Of a DNA stretch of 64,000 bases, positions 45,699 through 53,990 are shown in pieces. Source of the DNA: PSRF01 sp051000815 (lineage in GTDB: Bacteria > Acidobacteriota > Blastocatellia > Pyrinomonadales > Pyrinomonadaceae). Every line of letters starts with the position of its first letter. Position 1 is the stretch's first letter. The stretch lies in assembly GCA_051000815.1 (NCBI GenBank), contig JBPCNX010000099.1, forward strand, positions 48,547-112,546. The letters run 5' to 3'. Both the position numbers and the translations under genes were made by a program. The notes under the pieces were generated by a model. The model saw only the letters and a program-made list of their open reading frames with translations, did no database searches and had not been told where the DNA came from.

Positions 45699-46817
45699 TT
45701 ACTTTGCAGCAAACTCTTTGGCCCGGCAGCCTACGGCGTCATCCAGCGAACGAAGTCCTTCGCGCCTCATTATTTCTACCAATCCCGCGTTGATTTCTCC
45801 GGCGATTCCCGGTCCCTGGTAGATGAAGCCCGTGTAAAGTTGGATCAGACTGGCGCCGGAACAGATACTTTGCCATGCGTCCTCCGCATTGAAAATACCT
45901 CCGACGCCGATCAGCGGAATTTTACCGGACGAGAGTTGGTGTAGCTGTGCAATCATTCTATCGGAACAGGCGCGCAGCGGTTGCCCGCTCAATCCCCCCG
46001 CGCCAAGCGCTTCGACCTGATTGGCGGAAGTTCGAAGACCCTCTCGGCTGATTGTCGTGTTAGTGGCGATTATCCCCGCAATCTCTGTGCGTTGAGCCAC
46101 GTCTACGATTTGTTCCAGCTCTTCCTGATTCAGGTCTGGCGACAATTTTACGAGTAGCGGCAATGGCCCGGTGCGAGCGGCTACTTTACTCAAATACAGG
46201 TTGCGCTGCTGTAACGTCTGAAGCAAAGTTTTGAGGTGTTCCGCGTGCTGTAAGTCTCGCAAGCCTGGCGTATTGGGGGAACTCACATTGACGGCGACGT
46301 AGTCCGCCACTGGGTAGACAACCTCGAAGCTGCGAGTGTAGTCGTCGATTGCCTGCTCGAGCGGAACAGACTTGCTCTTGCCGATGCTTACTCCCAGGAC
46401 ATAGTCACGCCTCGTGCTCGATTGTCCTACTCTCTGCGCAAAAGCTGCAGCGCCTTTGTTGTTGAACCCGGCACGGTTGATAAGAGCTTTGTCTTCGGGG
46501 AGGCGAAATAATCGCGGACGCTCGTTGCCTGGCTGAGGTTGAAAGGTAACGGTTCCGGCTTCGATGAAGCCAAATCCAAGTGCGGCGAGTCCCTCCAAAG
46601 CGATTCCATCCTTGTCGAAGCCCGCAGCAAGGCCGACCGGATTCGAGAACTTCAAACCAAAGCGCTGCAGTTCACCGAACGCACCTGGTTCGACTCGGCT
46701 AGCCAGAAAACGTCTTGTCAGATTCGGCGCCAGCGCTAAAGAATGCAACGCCAGCTCGTGTGCCGTTTCTGGAGGCAGGCGAAAAAGTATTGGACGCAAC
46801 AATGAGCGATAGAGCAT
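45699..46817 (-). CDS. pyrD: Dihydroorotate dehydrogenase (quinone), class 2
   Basis: Membrane-associated flavoenzyme that oxidises dihydroorotate to orotate with quinone as acceptor. It has the N-terminal class 2 extension (LYRSLLRPILFRLPPETAHEL) that binds membrane and quinone. LKFSNPVGLAAGFDKDG, NRAGFNNKGA, VNVSSPNTPGLRDLQ with the catalytic serine, and IGVGGIFNAEDAW follow. ATG 46817 was preferred to an upstream TTG (46838). It is divergent from pyrR, 190 bp away. Confidence 0.96.
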   Translation of the reverse strand: MLYRSLLRPILFRLPPETAHELALHSLALAPNLTRRFLASRVEPGAFGELQRFGLKFSNPVGLAAGFDKDGIALEGLAALGFGFIEAGTVTFQPQPGNERPRLFRLPEDKALINRAGFNNKGAAAFAQRVGQSSTRRDYVLGVSIGKSKSVPLEQAIDDYTRSFEVVYPVADYVAVNVSSPNTPGLRDLQHAEHLKTLLQTLQQRNLYLSKVAARTGPLPLLVKLSPDLNQEELEQIVDVAQRTEIAGIIATNTTISREGLRTSANQVEALGAGGLSGQPLRACSDRMIAQLHQLSSGKIPLIGVGGIFNAEDAWQSICSGASLIQLYTGFIYQGPGIAGEINAGLVEIMRREGLRSLDDAVGCRAKEFAAK

Positions 46818-47009
46818 GAATGACCAATAACAGGACAAGGAACAACGAACCAGGTTAGCGTGGCAAGTACTAACTGGCAGGTCATTCTAGCTGCTTCATC
46901 TCTAACCTACCACTCGCTGGTTCGAGTAAAATAAAAATCTTCCAGCAGCTTGTGGCACTTCTCGGCGGTCACTTGTTAGTCGTAACTCTTCTTGTTAGTA
47001 TCCCGAGAA

Positions 47010-47576
47010 ATGGAATTCATCGAAAAGGCGCGCATCATGGATGGGCCGCGAATCAATCGCGCCCTCGCCCGGCTCGCTTCGGAAATTGTTGAAGAGAACC
47101 ATGGCGCCGGTGATCTTTATCTTGTGGGAATCAGGCGACGTGGCGTGCCACTTGCCGAGCGCATGGCTGACAAGATCGCTGATCTCGAAGGCGGGAGACC
47201 TCCGGTGGGCGTGGTGGACATCACGCTCTATCGTGACGACCTTTCAACAGTGGGAGCCAAACCGATAGTCAATCGCACAGAGCTTCCGGGCGACATTGAG
47301 AGCCGCAATATCGTGCTGATCGATGACGTGCTTTACACCGGGCGCACCATCCGCGCTGCCCTCGATCAGTTGATCGATTTTGGACGACCACGCCGGGTGC
47401 AGTTGGCGGTTTTGATTGATCGCGGGAAAGAGCACCGTGAATTGCCAATTCAAGCTGACTATATCGGCAAACTCGTGCCAACGAAGAAGAGCGAGATCAT
47501 CAAGGTGATGCTGAAGGAATTTGACGAGGAGGAAGCCGTGGTCATTGTCGAACGACCACCGACGGAAGCGGTTTAA
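47010..47576 (+). CDS. pyrR: Bifunctional pyr regulator / uracil phosphoribosyltransferase PyrR
   Basis: A PRTase-fold protein that in Gram-positive bacteria binds pyr mRNA leaders and may also make UMP from uracil and PRPP. The 188-residue protein starts MEFIEKARIMDGPRINRAL and shows GIRRRGVPLAERMADKI, the PRPP loop VLIDDVLYTGRTIRAALDQL and VLIDRGKEHRELPIQADYIGK. ATG 47010 was preferred to an upstream TTG. It heads pyrR-pyrB-pyrC. I could not find the conserved PyrR-binding RNA loop in the flanking leaders. Confidence 0.93.
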   Translation: MEFIEKARIMDGPRINRALARLASEIVEENHGAGDLYLVGIRRRGVPLAERMADKIADLEGGRPPVGVVDITLYRDDLSTVGAKPIVNRTELPGDIESRNIVLIDDVLYTGRTIRAALDQLIDFGRPRRVQLAVLIDRGKEHRELPIQADYIGKLVPTKKSEIIKVMLKEFDEEEAVVIVERPPTEAV

Positions 47577-47580
47577 GAAG

Positions 47581-47604
47581 CGGCCAACGGTGGCCGTTTT
47601 TTTT
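47581..47604 (+). terminator. Terminator between pyrR and pyrB
   Basis: Stem cggcca/tggccg (47581-47586 and 47591-47596) with loop acgg and eight T residues, 4 bp after the pyrR stop. No competing antiterminator helix was recognised, so an attenuator role is open. Confidence 0.8.
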
Positions 47605-47610
47605 ATATTT

Positions 47611-47720
47611 GAACTTAGTACTTCGAACTCTGTACTTTGTTCGCTCTTCAGAGGTGATTCTTAGGTCGTAACTTTGAGTTACGCTACCGAACAAAGTACA
47701 AAGTACAAAGAACAGAGTTC
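47611..47720. repeat. Intergenic imperfect palindrome P8 (core word caaagtacaaag)
   Basis: Arms 47611-47643 and 47688-47720 are 33-nt inverted copies with 27 matches; the inner 13 bases pair perfectly. It lies after the pyrR terminator and ends about 30 bp before pyrB. The word is shared with P2 and P4. Confidence 0.75.
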
Positions 47721-47752
47721 AGTACGAAGACAAAAGGCTAAAGACTAAGGCA

Positions 47753-48745
47753 TTGGAATCTTTCAATCGCAAACACCTTCTGGGAATCCGGGACCTTTCA
47801 GCAGGCGAGATCACTCACTTGCTGGATACCGCGGAGACCTTCCGCGATGTTTCGCGGCGCGAGATCAAGAAGGTGCCGGCGCTGCGCGGCCGCACCGTTA
47901 TCAATCTTTTCTTTGAACCATCGACACGCACGCGCACGTCGTTTGAAATTGCGGCGAAACGCTTGTCTGCAGATGCCATCAATATCAGTGTCTCAACCTC
48001 TAGCATTTCCAAGGGTGAAACCCTGCTGGATACGGCGCGAAACCTCGAAGCCATGGCCCCTGACTGCATCGTGGTGCGACATTCGATGGCGGGGGCGCCG
48101 AACCACCTGGCCAAAATGTGCAAAGCGCCCATCGTCAATGCCGGGGACGGATCTCACGAACATCCGACGCAAGCGCTCCTGGATGCACTCACAATACGGG
48201 AATACAAAGGACGCATTGAAGGCTTGAATGTCGCGATCATCGGCGACATCCTCCATTCGCGAGTGGCTCGCTCAAACGTTTACCTGCTGACAAAGTTGGG
48301 CGCGTCAGTAAGGGTTGCGGGTCCGGGAACCCTGGTTCCAGATGAATTCGGCGAACTGGTCGAACAAGGTCTGCGAATTGAAAGGCGTATTGGCGCTGCC
48401 ATCGAAGGCGCAGATGTGGTGATAATTCTCAGAATTCAGCGCGAACGTCAGGATGCGGCGTTCTTTCCATCGATGCGCGAGTACGCAGTTCATTACGGAC
48501 TGCATCTGGATCACCTGGAGCACGCTGCTGCGGAGGCAATAGTGATGCATCCCGGGCCAATGAACCGGGGAATCGAAATATCTTCGGAAATTGCCGATGG
48601 CAACAGGTCGTTGATTCTGGATCAGGTGACCAATGGAGTGGCGGTTCGGATGGCCGTGCTTTATCTGCTCGCTGGCGGAGGTCGAGGTCCGGAGGAAGAG
48701 TTGCCGGCGTCGGATCAGAATGGAAAAGGAGGCGCCGGGAAGTAG
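47753..48745 (+). CDS. pyrB: Aspartate carbamoyltransferase catalytic subunit
   Basis: Condenses carbamoyl phosphate and aspartate to carbamoyl aspartate. It has the carbamoyl-phosphate site FFEPSTRTRTSFEIAAKRL, HEHPTQALLDALTI, GDILHSRVARSN and MHPGPMNRG for aspartate binding. A TTG at 47753 is the only plausible start (MESFNRKHLLGIRDLS). No pyrI is nearby, so regulation probably does not involve that subunit. It is 3 bp from pyrC. Confidence 0.96.
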   Translation: MESFNRKHLLGIRDLSAGEITHLLDTAETFRDVSRREIKKVPALRGRTVINLFFEPSTRTRTSFEIAAKRLSADAINISVSTSSISKGETLLDTARNLEAMAPDCIVVRHSMAGAPNHLAKMCKAPIVNAGDGSHEHPTQALLDALTIREYKGRIEGLNVAIIGDILHSRVARSNVYLLTKLGASVRVAGPGTLVPDEFGELVEQGLRIERRIGAAIEGADVVIILRIQRERQDAAFFPSMREYAVHYGLHLDHLEHAAAEAIVMHPGPMNRGIEISSEIADGNRSLILDQVTNGVAVRMAVLYLLAGGGRGPEEELPASDQNGKGGAGK

Positions 48746-48748
48746 GAA

Positions 48749-50083
48749 ATGAAATTGCTGATTGCCAATGGTTATGTAGTAGACCCTTCGCAGAATTTGA
48801 ACGCGGGCAAGAATCTCTTGCTTGAGGACGGGCGTGTGACTGGTGTGCTCGATCGAGGCGAGTCAGCGCCAACTGATGCCGAGGTCTTTGATGCCACAGG
48901 TTTGCTGGTTGCGCCGGGGTTTATCGACCTGCACGTTCATCTGCGTGAGCCGGGACAGGAATACAAGGAAACGATCGCCAGCGGCGCTGCAGCGGCGGTA
49001 GCCGGCGGCTGGACCTCCATCTGTGCGATGCCCAACACGGATCCAATCAATGATAGTCCCGCTGTGACGCGTTTCATTATTGAACAGGGACAACGTGCAG
49101 GTCTGGCGAATGTGTTTCCGGTCGGCGCTCTAACAAGAGGAAGCGCCGGCAGAGAACTGTCAGAGATGGGCGAGATGAAAGCGGCCGGCATTATCGCCGT
49201 GTCCGATGACGGCCGGCCGGTACCATCTTCCGAAATGATGCGCCGGGCTATGGAATACGCGACGGGCTTTGACTTAACCGTCGTTGACCATTGTCAGGAG
49301 CCGTCACTAAGCAAAAATGGGGTGATGCACGAGGGACGTTGGTCGCTGATTCTCGGTTTAAAAGGAATGCCTGCAGCCGCTGAAGAGGTCGATGCTATTC
49401 GTGATTGCGTGCTGGCCAGATTGACCAAAGCGCGAGTTCACCTGGCGCATGTGTCGACACGCGGGGCGTTGGATGCGGTTCGTCGCGCGAAGGAGTTAGG
49501 CTTGCGCGTCACTTGCGAAGTGGCGCCGCATCACTGGACGCTCACTGACGACGCGGTGGCCGACTACGATACCAACACCAAGATGAGTCCACCGCTGCGC
49601 AGCCGGGATCACGTTGGCGCGTTACTTGAAGGGTTAAGAGACGGAACCGTCGATGCGATTGCTACTGACCACGCTCCGCACCATGCAGACGAAAAGGCTT
49701 TGGAGTTTGACGAGGCGCCGTTTGGGATCACGGGATTGGAGACTGCGGTGGGCCTCGCGTTCGATTTGGTTCATCAGGGCGTGATTAACCTGGACCGCCT
49801 GGTTGAGTTATGTTCGACGAATCCGGCGAGCATCTTCGATCTTGCGGATCGCGGAACCTTGTGCAATGGCGCCTGGGGTGATGTGACAATTCTCGATCCG
49901 GAATTTCAGTGGGTCTTCGACGTCTCACGCTCCCGCTCGAAAAGCCGAAACACACCGTTTGATGGGCGAACCTTCAAAGGCGCCGCCGTAGCAACCATCG
50001 TTGGCGGGCGCGTCGTTTATCTTCATCCCGAATTCGGTCGCATATCCGCTGCAAAACAATCTGAGGTGGCAGCCGGACGCTAG
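48749..50083 (+). CDS. pyrC: Dihydroorotase, class I
   Basis: Cyclises carbamoyl aspartate to dihydroorotate. The 444-residue zinc amidohydrolase shows FIDLHVHLREPGQEYKET (H-x-H), GGWTSICAMPNTDP, DHCQEP, VHLAHVSTRGALD, CEVAPHHWTLTD and ATDHAPHHADEK. The ATG follows the pyrB stop by 3 bp. It completes the + strand pyr operon, with carA/B and pyrE absent from the window. Confidence 0.96.
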   Translation: MKLLIANGYVVDPSQNLNAGKNLLLEDGRVTGVLDRGESAPTDAEVFDATGLLVAPGFIDLHVHLREPGQEYKETIASGAAAAVAGGWTSICAMPNTDPINDSPAVTRFIIEQGQRAGLANVFPVGALTRGSAGRELSEMGEMKAAGIIAVSDDGRPVPSSEMMRRAMEYATGFDLTVVDHCQEPSLSKNGVMHEGRWSLILGLKGMPAAAEEVDAIRDCVLARLTKARVHLAHVSTRGALDAVRRAKELGLRVTCEVAPHHWTLTDDAVADYDTNTKMSPPLRSRDHVGALLEGLRDGTVDAIATDHAPHHADEKALEFDEAPFGITGLETAVGLAFDLVHQGVINLDRLVELCSTNPASIFDLADRGTLCNGAWGDVTILDPEFQWVFDVSRSRSKSRNTPFDGRTFKGAAVATIVGGRVVYLHPEFGRISAAKQSEVAAGR

Positions 50084-50126
50084 TCCGGAATGAATCACTC
50101 TTTCCCTCCGCAAGTTCCGTAAACCA

Positions 50127-50579
50127 GTGTTCTCACAACCGCGAACCTTCCGATGCGTTTGGTGCGATGAAGTTGTAAACGATGCAATGGAAACTTGTCC
50201 CTTTTGCCGTGTCATCATCGACAAGCAGGCGGCGGCCACCGCAGCCGAACTTCAGGAAAGAGCAAACCAATCATGCAGCGACGCCAGCTATGTGCGCATC
50301 GCGGCGATTGCTATGTTCGTCTTTCTGGGATTGAGTTTCATTCGGTTACCTTTTATAGATGTCACCTCATGGGGGTTCGCAGCGACTTTTGTTATCGTGA
50401 TCGTCCTCATCATTCGCTGGCAAGTGAGATTTGGCAGACTCAAGACGAAAGATCCAGACTATCTAACAGCGAGGCGTCAAAAGAACCTGGCTCTAGTTTT
50501 GTGGCTTATCGCGATTCCAGTTGGATTCTTGATCCAGCCATTGATTACCACAATCGGATACGACTTCCTGCTCCAATGA
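50127..50579 (+). CDS. Zinc-ribbon membrane protein of unknown function
   Basis: 150 residues from a GTG at 50127. An N-terminal zinc ribbon (CVWC at about 10-13, CPFC at about 24-27) is followed by a short linker and two or three hydrophobic helices (IAAIAMFVFLGLSF, WGFAATFVIVIVLII, LALVLWLIAIPVGFL). It lies 43 bp after pyrC and ends at a strong terminator, so it may be the last gene of the pyr transcript. No family function is recognised. Confidence 0.65.
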   Translation: MFSQPRTFRCVWCDEVVNDAMETCPFCRVIIDKQAAATAAELQERANQSCSDASYVRIAAIAMFVFLGLSFIRLPFIDVTSWGFAATFVIVIVLIIRWQVRFGRLKTKDPDYLTARRQKNLALVLWLIAIPVGFLIQPLITTIGYDFLLQ

Positions 50580-50614
50580 TAAGTTCGCGAAGGCGAGCAT
50601 TTGAAAAAAAAGAA

Positions 50615-50654
50615 AACCCGTTGCGCTCTCCCTTTCGCAACGGGTTTCTTTTTA
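50615..50654. terminator. Strong bidirectional terminator
   Basis: A perfect 12-bp stem aaacccgttgcg (50615-50626) with complement 50637-50648 and a 10-nt loop, flanked by an A run on the left and ctttttag on the right. It lies between the convergent zinc-ribbon and glycine-zipper genes. Confidence 0.9.
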
Positions 50655-50774
50655 GTCGCCTGCTTACGTTAGTACTGGGGCGACTGAGACTGTTGGGAAC
50701 CCACCCGCGCTCTCCCCTTCGCTGGCAGGTCCCCATCGCACCGACAACCGCGAGGTTGCCGATACCCTTTAAGG

Positions 50775-51506
50775 TCATCGTACGTTTGCGGCCGGCAGCG
50801 AGAGAGTTTGGTTGAGGACGACGCCAAACTCGGTGCCCGACTTCACCACCGCTTCGTGACCCTTTGAGAAAAGTGCTCCAGCGACGCCGAGCCCGGCACC
50901 GATACCAGCTCCAATACCCGCGCCCTTGCCGCCGCCGGCAATTGCTCCAATGAGCGCACCGGTTACCGCGCCGCCGCCGATGAAGACTACATTTCGTTTG
51001 GTTGCCGACCGGCCTTCAACTCCGCCTTCGTTATCGGAGTGCATTTCGCCGCCAGACAAGTCGGTCAAATCGCCATTGATTGCCCGCGTGATGCCCGTAG
51101 GCAATCTCACCGCGACAAAATGGACGCCGATTGAACCAGCCTTGCTCTTGCGCGACGCACGGTCGACCGTTGTAACGCGGCCCGTGATAGTGCTCCCCGC
51201 CGGGATCACTTCCACACCGCTGGCGTAAACTGGATCAACGACTGTCGTCGAAAACTGATTACCAACGCGAGCACTCTCGGAAGAGATCGTTTGATTCATC
51301 CGCACGCGCAGCACTTCGCCCGCATTAACGTTGTAATAAACGACCGCCGGTTTCGCTGCCACTGTGCGCACCGACCGGCGTAAGCGCGGACGTCGCTTTG
51401 TTTGGCCCATTGCCGGCGCCAGTGTTGAAGCGACAAGCGCCAGCAAAACTGCCATACCGACCGCCAAACGTGTGCGCCGGTTCTTAAGTCGCGTTTGCAT
51501 CTTCAT
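50775..51506 (-). CDS. Exported glycine-zipper protein
   Basis: 243 residues with a basic signal peptide (RLAVGMAVLLALVASTLAPAMGQ). The middle is a beta-rich region (GEVLRVRMNQTISSESARVGNQF; VIPAGSTITGRVTTVDRA) resembling periplasmic TrbI/VirB10-like barrels. A Gly/Ala-rich zipper helix follows (GALIGAIAGGGKGAGIGAGIGAG). Such proteins usually associate with the outer membrane or span the periplasm. No specific function is recognised. Confidence 0.7.
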   Translation of the reverse strand: MKMQTRLKNRRTRLAVGMAVLLALVASTLAPAMGQTKRRPRLRRSVRTVAAKPAVVYYNVNAGEVLRVRMNQTISSESARVGNQFSTTVVDPVYASGVEVIPAGSTITGRVTTVDRASRKSKAGSIGVHFVAVRLPTGITRAINGDLTDLSGGEMHSDNEGGVEGRSATKRNVVFIGGGAVTGALIGAIAGGGKGAGIGAGIGAGLGVAGALFSKGHEAVVKSGTEFGVVLNQTLSLPAANVR

Positions 51507-51865
51507 CCTCCGTTGCTCAGTCCGTTGTTCTGTTCCCGATTACCTTCATGTCTACGAGCCACTCTCAGGTTGGCAATGACCGTGCCACTTTGAGATTTTA
51601 AGAAGGAGTGCGAAAAGATGGGCGATTAGTCGTCGCTCGTTTTTTCAGGTAGGCAGACGGAAATTGAGAAGTGCGTTAGCTGGTGAGGTTATGCACGATA
51701 TGGAATGGAGCTTTTAGACTGCGCCGCCTTGACGGCGCTTTGGTTTAGACAAGGTGAGCGGTAGTAATTATAAGAAGACTAATAGTGTTGACGCTAACGA
51801 ACGGCTAGCGGGGGCACACCCCCATTCTGGCTTTCCCCCGCCGTTCCCAGCGCATTAGAGACTCT
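51507..51865. other. Intergenic region with two hairpins
   Basis: 359 bp without a convincing gene. It contains gcgccg/cggcgc (51721-51738) followed by a T-rich run. A GC-rich compound hairpin (aacgg/ccgtt and cggggg/cccccg arms, about 51799-51847) lies 19 bp beyond the peptidase stop codon and probably terminates that gene. It also contains the promoter of the glycine-zipper gene. Confidence 0.45.
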
Positions 51866-53608
51866 TTACAGATTCACGACGCGCATCGTCTCGTCCCGCT
51901 TGGCTTTGAACTCCGTCCCGGGTTTCCATTCAGGGAATTTGTCGCCTTGCGCTATACGGTAACCAATCCACGTGAGCATTTGCGCATCTTCTACGGTGCC
52001 TGCTAGATCCCAGTCGGGTTTTATCTCATCCGAAACCTTGTGATAGTCCTTGTTGGTGTACTCGTCGCGCTTCTGTTTACTGTAGTTTGCGTCCTTGCCG
52101 ATGTAGTCAACGCCGGACTTGGTGTACAGCGCAGGTACGCCCTGCTTCGCAAACTCGAAATGATCTGAGCGATAGTACAAACCCTTCTCAGGTTCCGGGT
52201 CGGGACCGACACTGCGACCCTGCGCACTCGCCGTCTCGCGTAACAGATCGATGAGCGTACTGTTGTCGTCGCCCACCATAGTGACGTCTTTGGTTCGGCC
52301 CCATTGATTGACTCCATCCATATTGATATTGGCGAGAGTCTTGTTAAGTGGATAGAGGGGATTGGTGGCGTAGTATTTGGCGCCCAGCAATCCTTTTTCT
52401 TCCGCAGTGACGGAGAGAAACAGGATCGAGCGTTTAGGTGGTGTTGCCAGCTTCGTAAATCCTTCCGCAATTTCCAGCAGCGTCGCGGTGCCGGAAGCAT
52501 TGTCGAGCGCGCCGTTAAAAATCTGATCTCCTTGTAACTTGGGATCGCGTCCCAGGTGATCCCAGTGAGCGGTGTAAACGACGTACTCGTTTTTCAGCAT
52601 GGGATCTGAGCCTTCGAGTTTGGCGACCACGTTATTGGAGTTGATCTCACGCAAGGTATTTTTGACGTTGAAGTTCGCTTTGGCATTGAGCGTTACGGCC
52701 TTGAACTCCCTGGTAGCGGCCGCTTTTTTCAAAGCGTCAAAATCCTGGCCGCTGGCGGTAAACAGTTCTTTGGCTCGATCGGAAGTAATCCATGATTCGA
52801 CGGCCACGCGGCCCATGTTCTTATCAGGCTTTTGGATGTCGAAGTTCTCTCGCGACCAGCTCCCGGAGACAACCTCGTAGGGATAACCAGCCGGGCCGGT
52901 TTCATGAATGATGATTGCGGCGGCAGCGCCTTTCTCGGAAGCTATTTCATACTTGTAGGTCCAACGACCATAGTAGGTCATAGCGTTGCCCTTGAACATT
53001 TTCGGGTCAAGCTTGGATGGATCGCCTGCCTCGGGCACCGCCGGATCGTTGATCAGCATGACGATTGTCTTTCCACGCACATCAACTCCCTTGTAATCGT
53101 CCCAGCCGTATTCGGGCGCCACTACCCCATAGCCGACAAATATAATGTCGGAATTCTCGACCTTTGATTCAGGAACGAAGCGGCGCGAGACGGCAACGTA
53201 ATCTTGCGGAAACGTCAGATCGATCTTTCTGGCGCCTACCGCAAAAGAGGCGGTCGGCTGGGCCGTGAAGCCCGCAAGCGGGACCTTCTGCACGAAGGTG
53301 CCGTCCGGATTGCCAGGTTTCAGCCCCAGTCGCTGATACTGCTCAGTCAGATATTTGACCGAGAGTTCCTCACCCTTCGTGCCCGGCCCACGCCCTTCGT
53401 ATTCGTCTGCTGACAGCGTTCTGGTGTGCTGCATGATGTCGCCCGCCTGAATTGAGTCGAAGACGGGTTTAAGTTCCGTCGGAACCGCCGCAACAGAAGC
53501 CGGAGCGTTTACGTTGACAGACTGGTTGGTCGGCGGCGCCTGCATGCAGGAGATTACAATCAAGGTCAATACAGCGAGCAGCGTGGAGTAAAGGATACGC
53601 GTCTTCAT
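51866..53608 (-). CDS. Exported M28-family zinc metallopeptidase
   Basis: 580 residues. The N-terminal lipoprotein-like signal ends near VISCMQAPP. A PA (protease-associated) insert lies around GAAAAIIIHETGPAGYPYE. The zinc sites are HWDHLG, GALDNASGTATLLEIAE (bridging Asp), VTAEEKGLLGAKYY (catalytic Glu pair) and YRSDHFEFAKQGVPA. Members act as aminopeptidases or carboxypeptidases. A lipid anchor is likely if the cysteine in SCMQ is the acylation site. Confidence 0.88.
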   Translation of the reverse strand: MKTRILYSTLLAVLTLIVISCMQAPPTNQSVNVNAPASVAAVPTELKPVFDSIQAGDIMQHTRTLSADEYEGRGPGTKGEELSVKYLTEQYQRLGLKPGNPDGTFVQKVPLAGFTAQPTASFAVGARKIDLTFPQDYVAVSRRFVPESKVENSDIIFVGYGVVAPEYGWDDYKGVDVRGKTIVMLINDPAVPEAGDPSKLDPKMFKGNAMTYYGRWTYKYEIASEKGAAAAIIIHETGPAGYPYEVVSGSWSRENFDIQKPDKNMGRVAVESWITSDRAKELFTASGQDFDALKKAAATREFKAVTLNAKANFNVKNTLREINSNNVVAKLEGSDPMLKNEYVVYTAHWDHLGRDPKLQGDQIFNGALDNASGTATLLEIAEGFTKLATPPKRSILFLSVTAEEKGLLGAKYYATNPLYPLNKTLANINMDGVNQWGRTKDVTMVGDDNSTLIDLLRETASAQGRSVGPDPEPEKGLYYRSDHFEFAKQGVPALYTKSGVDYIGKDANYSKQKRDEYTNKDYHKVSDEIKPDWDLAGTVEDAQMLTWIGYRIAQGDKFPEWKPGTEFKAKRDETMRVVNL

Positions 53609-53705
53609 TATCGAAGGGCCTCATTTCGTTGAACTGGATTTTGGACAAAACATTTCTAAGCCGAAACTGGCGGGGAAGTCAACGACAGTAGCGCAGAGGG
53701 TAGTC

Positions 53706-53940
53706 ATTGCCAATTGTTGATTTCCGACTAGTTGAAGTCAGTCACAACGCGGTAGCGTGTGGCTTTCTTGGATTGCCGATTGAAGATTGAAGATTGAAGA
53801 TTAAAGACTCATTAACCGACTAGTTGGCAATCGTCAATCGAAACTTGGCAATCGCCGCCGGCCACCGGCTACCGCCTGGCGGTACTGACCTCAACTAATC
53901 GGCAAGTGACAATCGTCAATCGGCAATTGGCAATTGGCAG
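53706..53940. repeat. Compound intergenic palindrome P9 (core words attgccaattg and gattgaa)
   Basis: A 235-bp region between the M28 and peroxiredoxin genes. The outer arms 53721-53741 and 53885-53905 match at 18 of 21 positions; attgccaattg words flank them on both sides. Inside, gattgaa is repeated in tandem about 3.5 times (53778-53803) and ggcaatcgtcaatcg words recur. Words are shared with P6. Confidence 0.65.
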
Positions 53941-53976
53941 TCCATCCACCACTAACCAAACAGCGCGGGCGCGTAA

Positions 53977-53982
53977 TATAAT
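53977..53982 (+). promoter_or_regulatory. -10 box for a near-leaderless transcript
   Basis: A perfect TATAAT lies 8 bp before the ATG at 53991. Transcription would begin at or next to the start codon. There is no Shine-Dalgarno sequence, which fits leaderless translation. No good -35 was seen. Confidence 0.5.
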
Positions 53983-53990
53983 CGCCGCCT

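Noticed and set aside
46860..46940. tRNA-like ggttcgag sequence
   Set aside because: No acceptor stem or anticodon arm can be formed around it.
47577..47752. PyrR-dependent attenuator
   Set aside because: A terminator is present, but I could not find the conserved PyrR-binding loop or an antiterminator helix, so only a terminator is called.
53778..53803. Tandem repeat considered as a CRISPR or phase-variation tract
   Set aside because: Only 3.5 copies of a 7-nt unit, inside a palindrome, with no spacer or cas gene and not in a coding frame.
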